Assembly (NCBI GenBank): GCA_964398355.1
Contig: CAYNMM010000107.1
Location: forward strand, 1 to 6,228
Source: WFZT01 sp964398355
GTDB lineage: Bacteria; Hydrothermota; Hydrothermia; B15-G9; WFZT01
DNA length: 6,228 nucleotides
Reading direction: 5' to 3'
This document shows positions 5,682-6,228 of the stretch, piece by piece. A model generated the notes under the pieces. The model did not search any database. It had not been told where the DNA came from and worked only from the letters and a program-made list of their open reading frames with translations. Within the stretch, counting starts at the first letter, position 1; each line of letters opens with the position of its first letter. A program made the translations under genes and the position numbers.

Positions 5682-6140
5682 ATGCTTGAAAATTTAATCT
5701 CAGAGGATCGAGTAATACTTGACCTTAAGTCAAAGACAAAAGATGAGGTATTGAAAGAACTACTCGGTGTCCTGAAACTGCCAGAAGAGAGAGAAAAAAT
5801 AGTACTCGATGCTCTTAAAAAACGTGAGTCAATAGGTTCAACAGGAATAGGAAAGGGTATTGCTATTCCACATGTTCGTAGTGTTGTACTTGACGATGTT
5901 TATCTTGTTGTTGGTTTATCCAAGGATGGAGTGGAATTTGACTCCCTCGATGGTAAACCTGTCCACTTGTTTTTCCTGCTATGTGCGCCTCCACAGGATC
6001 CTGGTACTACCTATCTCCTGACACTTGGAAAAATTGCACAGATTGCAAGAAAATTGGCAAGAAGAAACGATTACATGGAAATTAATACACCAAAAGAATT
6101 CGTTGAGTATCTTTTAAAGCTGGAGGAGGAAGAAGAGTGA
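5682..6140 (+). CDS. Stand-alone PTS EIIA type-2 domain protein (PtsN/fructose-mannitol type)
   Basis: The 152-residue protein is a single EIIA domain of the fructose/mannitol/PtsN family. The phosphorylation site is His64 in GIGKGIAIPHVRS (55-67), preceded by ALKKRESIGSTG (44-55), the usual lead-in. Further family features are the VVGLSKDGVEFDSLDGKPV core (76-94), the hydrophobic strand HLFFLLCAPP (95-104) and a C-terminal helix with LGKIAQIARKL (115-125). It would accept phosphate from HPr or NPr in the cytoplasm. No EIIB or EIIC partner adjoins it, and the length fits free-standing PtsN-like proteins (about 150-160 residues), which are mostly regulatory. A sugar-transport role with distant partners remains possible, so I leave the symbol blank. 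The C-terminus is a run of glutamates (KLEEEEE), whose GAG/GAA codons form the GGAGGAGGAAG ribosome binding site of the next gene. It is divergent from ricT and followed by an overlapping start codon (GTGA), so it likely leads an operon that continues past the right edge. Confidence 0.92.
   Translation: MLENLISEDRVILDLKSKTKDEVLKELLGVLKLPEEREKIVLDALKKRESIGSTGIGKGIAIPHVRSVVLDDVYLVVGLSKDGVEFDSLDGKPVHLFFLLCAPPQDPGTTYLLTLGKIAQIARKLARRNDYMEINTPKEFVEYLLKLEEEEE
6122..6131 (+). promoter_or_regulatory. Ribosome binding site of the gene at the right edge, inside the EIIA coding tail
   Basis: GGAGGAGGAA lies five bases before the GTG at 6137 and inside the codons for the C-terminal glutamate run of EIIA. 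It supports the GTG start and translational coupling. Confidence 0.6.
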
Positions 6141-6228
6141 ATAAAATACTTGAATCACTGATTACACTGAACGATCTGGATCTGATGATCGAAGAAATCA
6201 AAAATCCTAATTATCGTGATCTTGGTTT
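6137..6228 (+). CDS. N-terminus of a protein resembling the C4-type zinc-ribbon/coiled-coil family (CdsZ, DUF164), cut by window edge
   Basis: About 30 codons remain open to the right edge: (M)NKILESLITLNDLDLMIEE followed by IKNPNYRDLGF. The frame starts at GTG 6137-6139, which overlaps the EIIA stop as GTGA, with a strong purine-rich ribosome binding site upstream. The pattern of a short helical start with LxxLxxLDLxIEE is like the beginning of DUF164/zf-RING_7 proteins, which have a long coiled coil followed by a C-terminal CxxC...CxxC zinc ribbon. The diagnostic cysteines would lie beyond the window, so the family call is tentative; that it is a real gene is better supported. It would be cotranscribed with the EIIA gene. 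Confidence 0.55.
   Translation, partial: MNKILESLITLNDLDLMIEEIKNPNYRDLG

Overview
This window looks like a piece of a bacterial chromosome. The best guess for its source is a thermophilic or mesophilic member of the Thermotogota (Kosmotoga or Mesotoga-like), but this rests only on protein character. The proteins are rich in Lys, Glu and Ile, the genes overlap tightly, the ribosome binding sites are strong GGAGG types, and the FolC, RicT and hexapeptide acyltransferase resemble Thermotogota versions as I remember them. GC content looks like about 40 percent by eye. No search was run, so the taxonomic call is moderate at best.

Layout. Positions 1 to 5500 hold six genes, all on the minus strand and packed as one probable operon. 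In order of transcription they are: ricT (4646-5500, PSP1-domain RNA-processing cofactor), folC (3417-4649, folylpolyglutamate/dihydrofolate synthase), a GT4-family glycosyltransferase (2368-3426), a short sigma-54 activator with no N-terminal sensor domain (1401-2381), a left-handed beta-helix acyltransferase (604-1353), and the start of gcvT (1-602, running off the left edge). The junctions are overlaps of 4, 10 and 14 nt, then a 47-nt gap, then a 1-nt gap. A 181-bp intergenic region (5501-5681) separates this block from a divergent plus-strand pair: a stand-alone PTS EIIA type-2 (PtsN-like) protein at 5682-6140, and the first 30 codons of another gene that starts at a GTG overlapping the previous stop.

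How the genes may work together. FolC makes the polyglutamylated folate that GcvT uses in the glycine cleavage system, so the two ends of the operon share one-carbon metabolism. The glycosyltransferase and the acyltransferase suggest surface-glycan or sugar modification. The sigma-54 activator and the PtsN-like EIIA are regulatory proteins. PtsN genes are often linked to sigma-54 genes in other bacteria, but no functional link is shown here. The divergent intergenic region holds a perfect 6-6-6 palindrome (CAATGT/ACATTG) that is a candidate operator.

I see no mobile element, CRISPR array, rRNA, tRNA or convincing terminator. Most of the window is conserved housekeeping and regulatory genes. 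The less ordinary points are the sensor-less sigma-54 activator inside a mixed operon and the intergenic palindrome. I did not find evidence for an undescribed multi-gene system.
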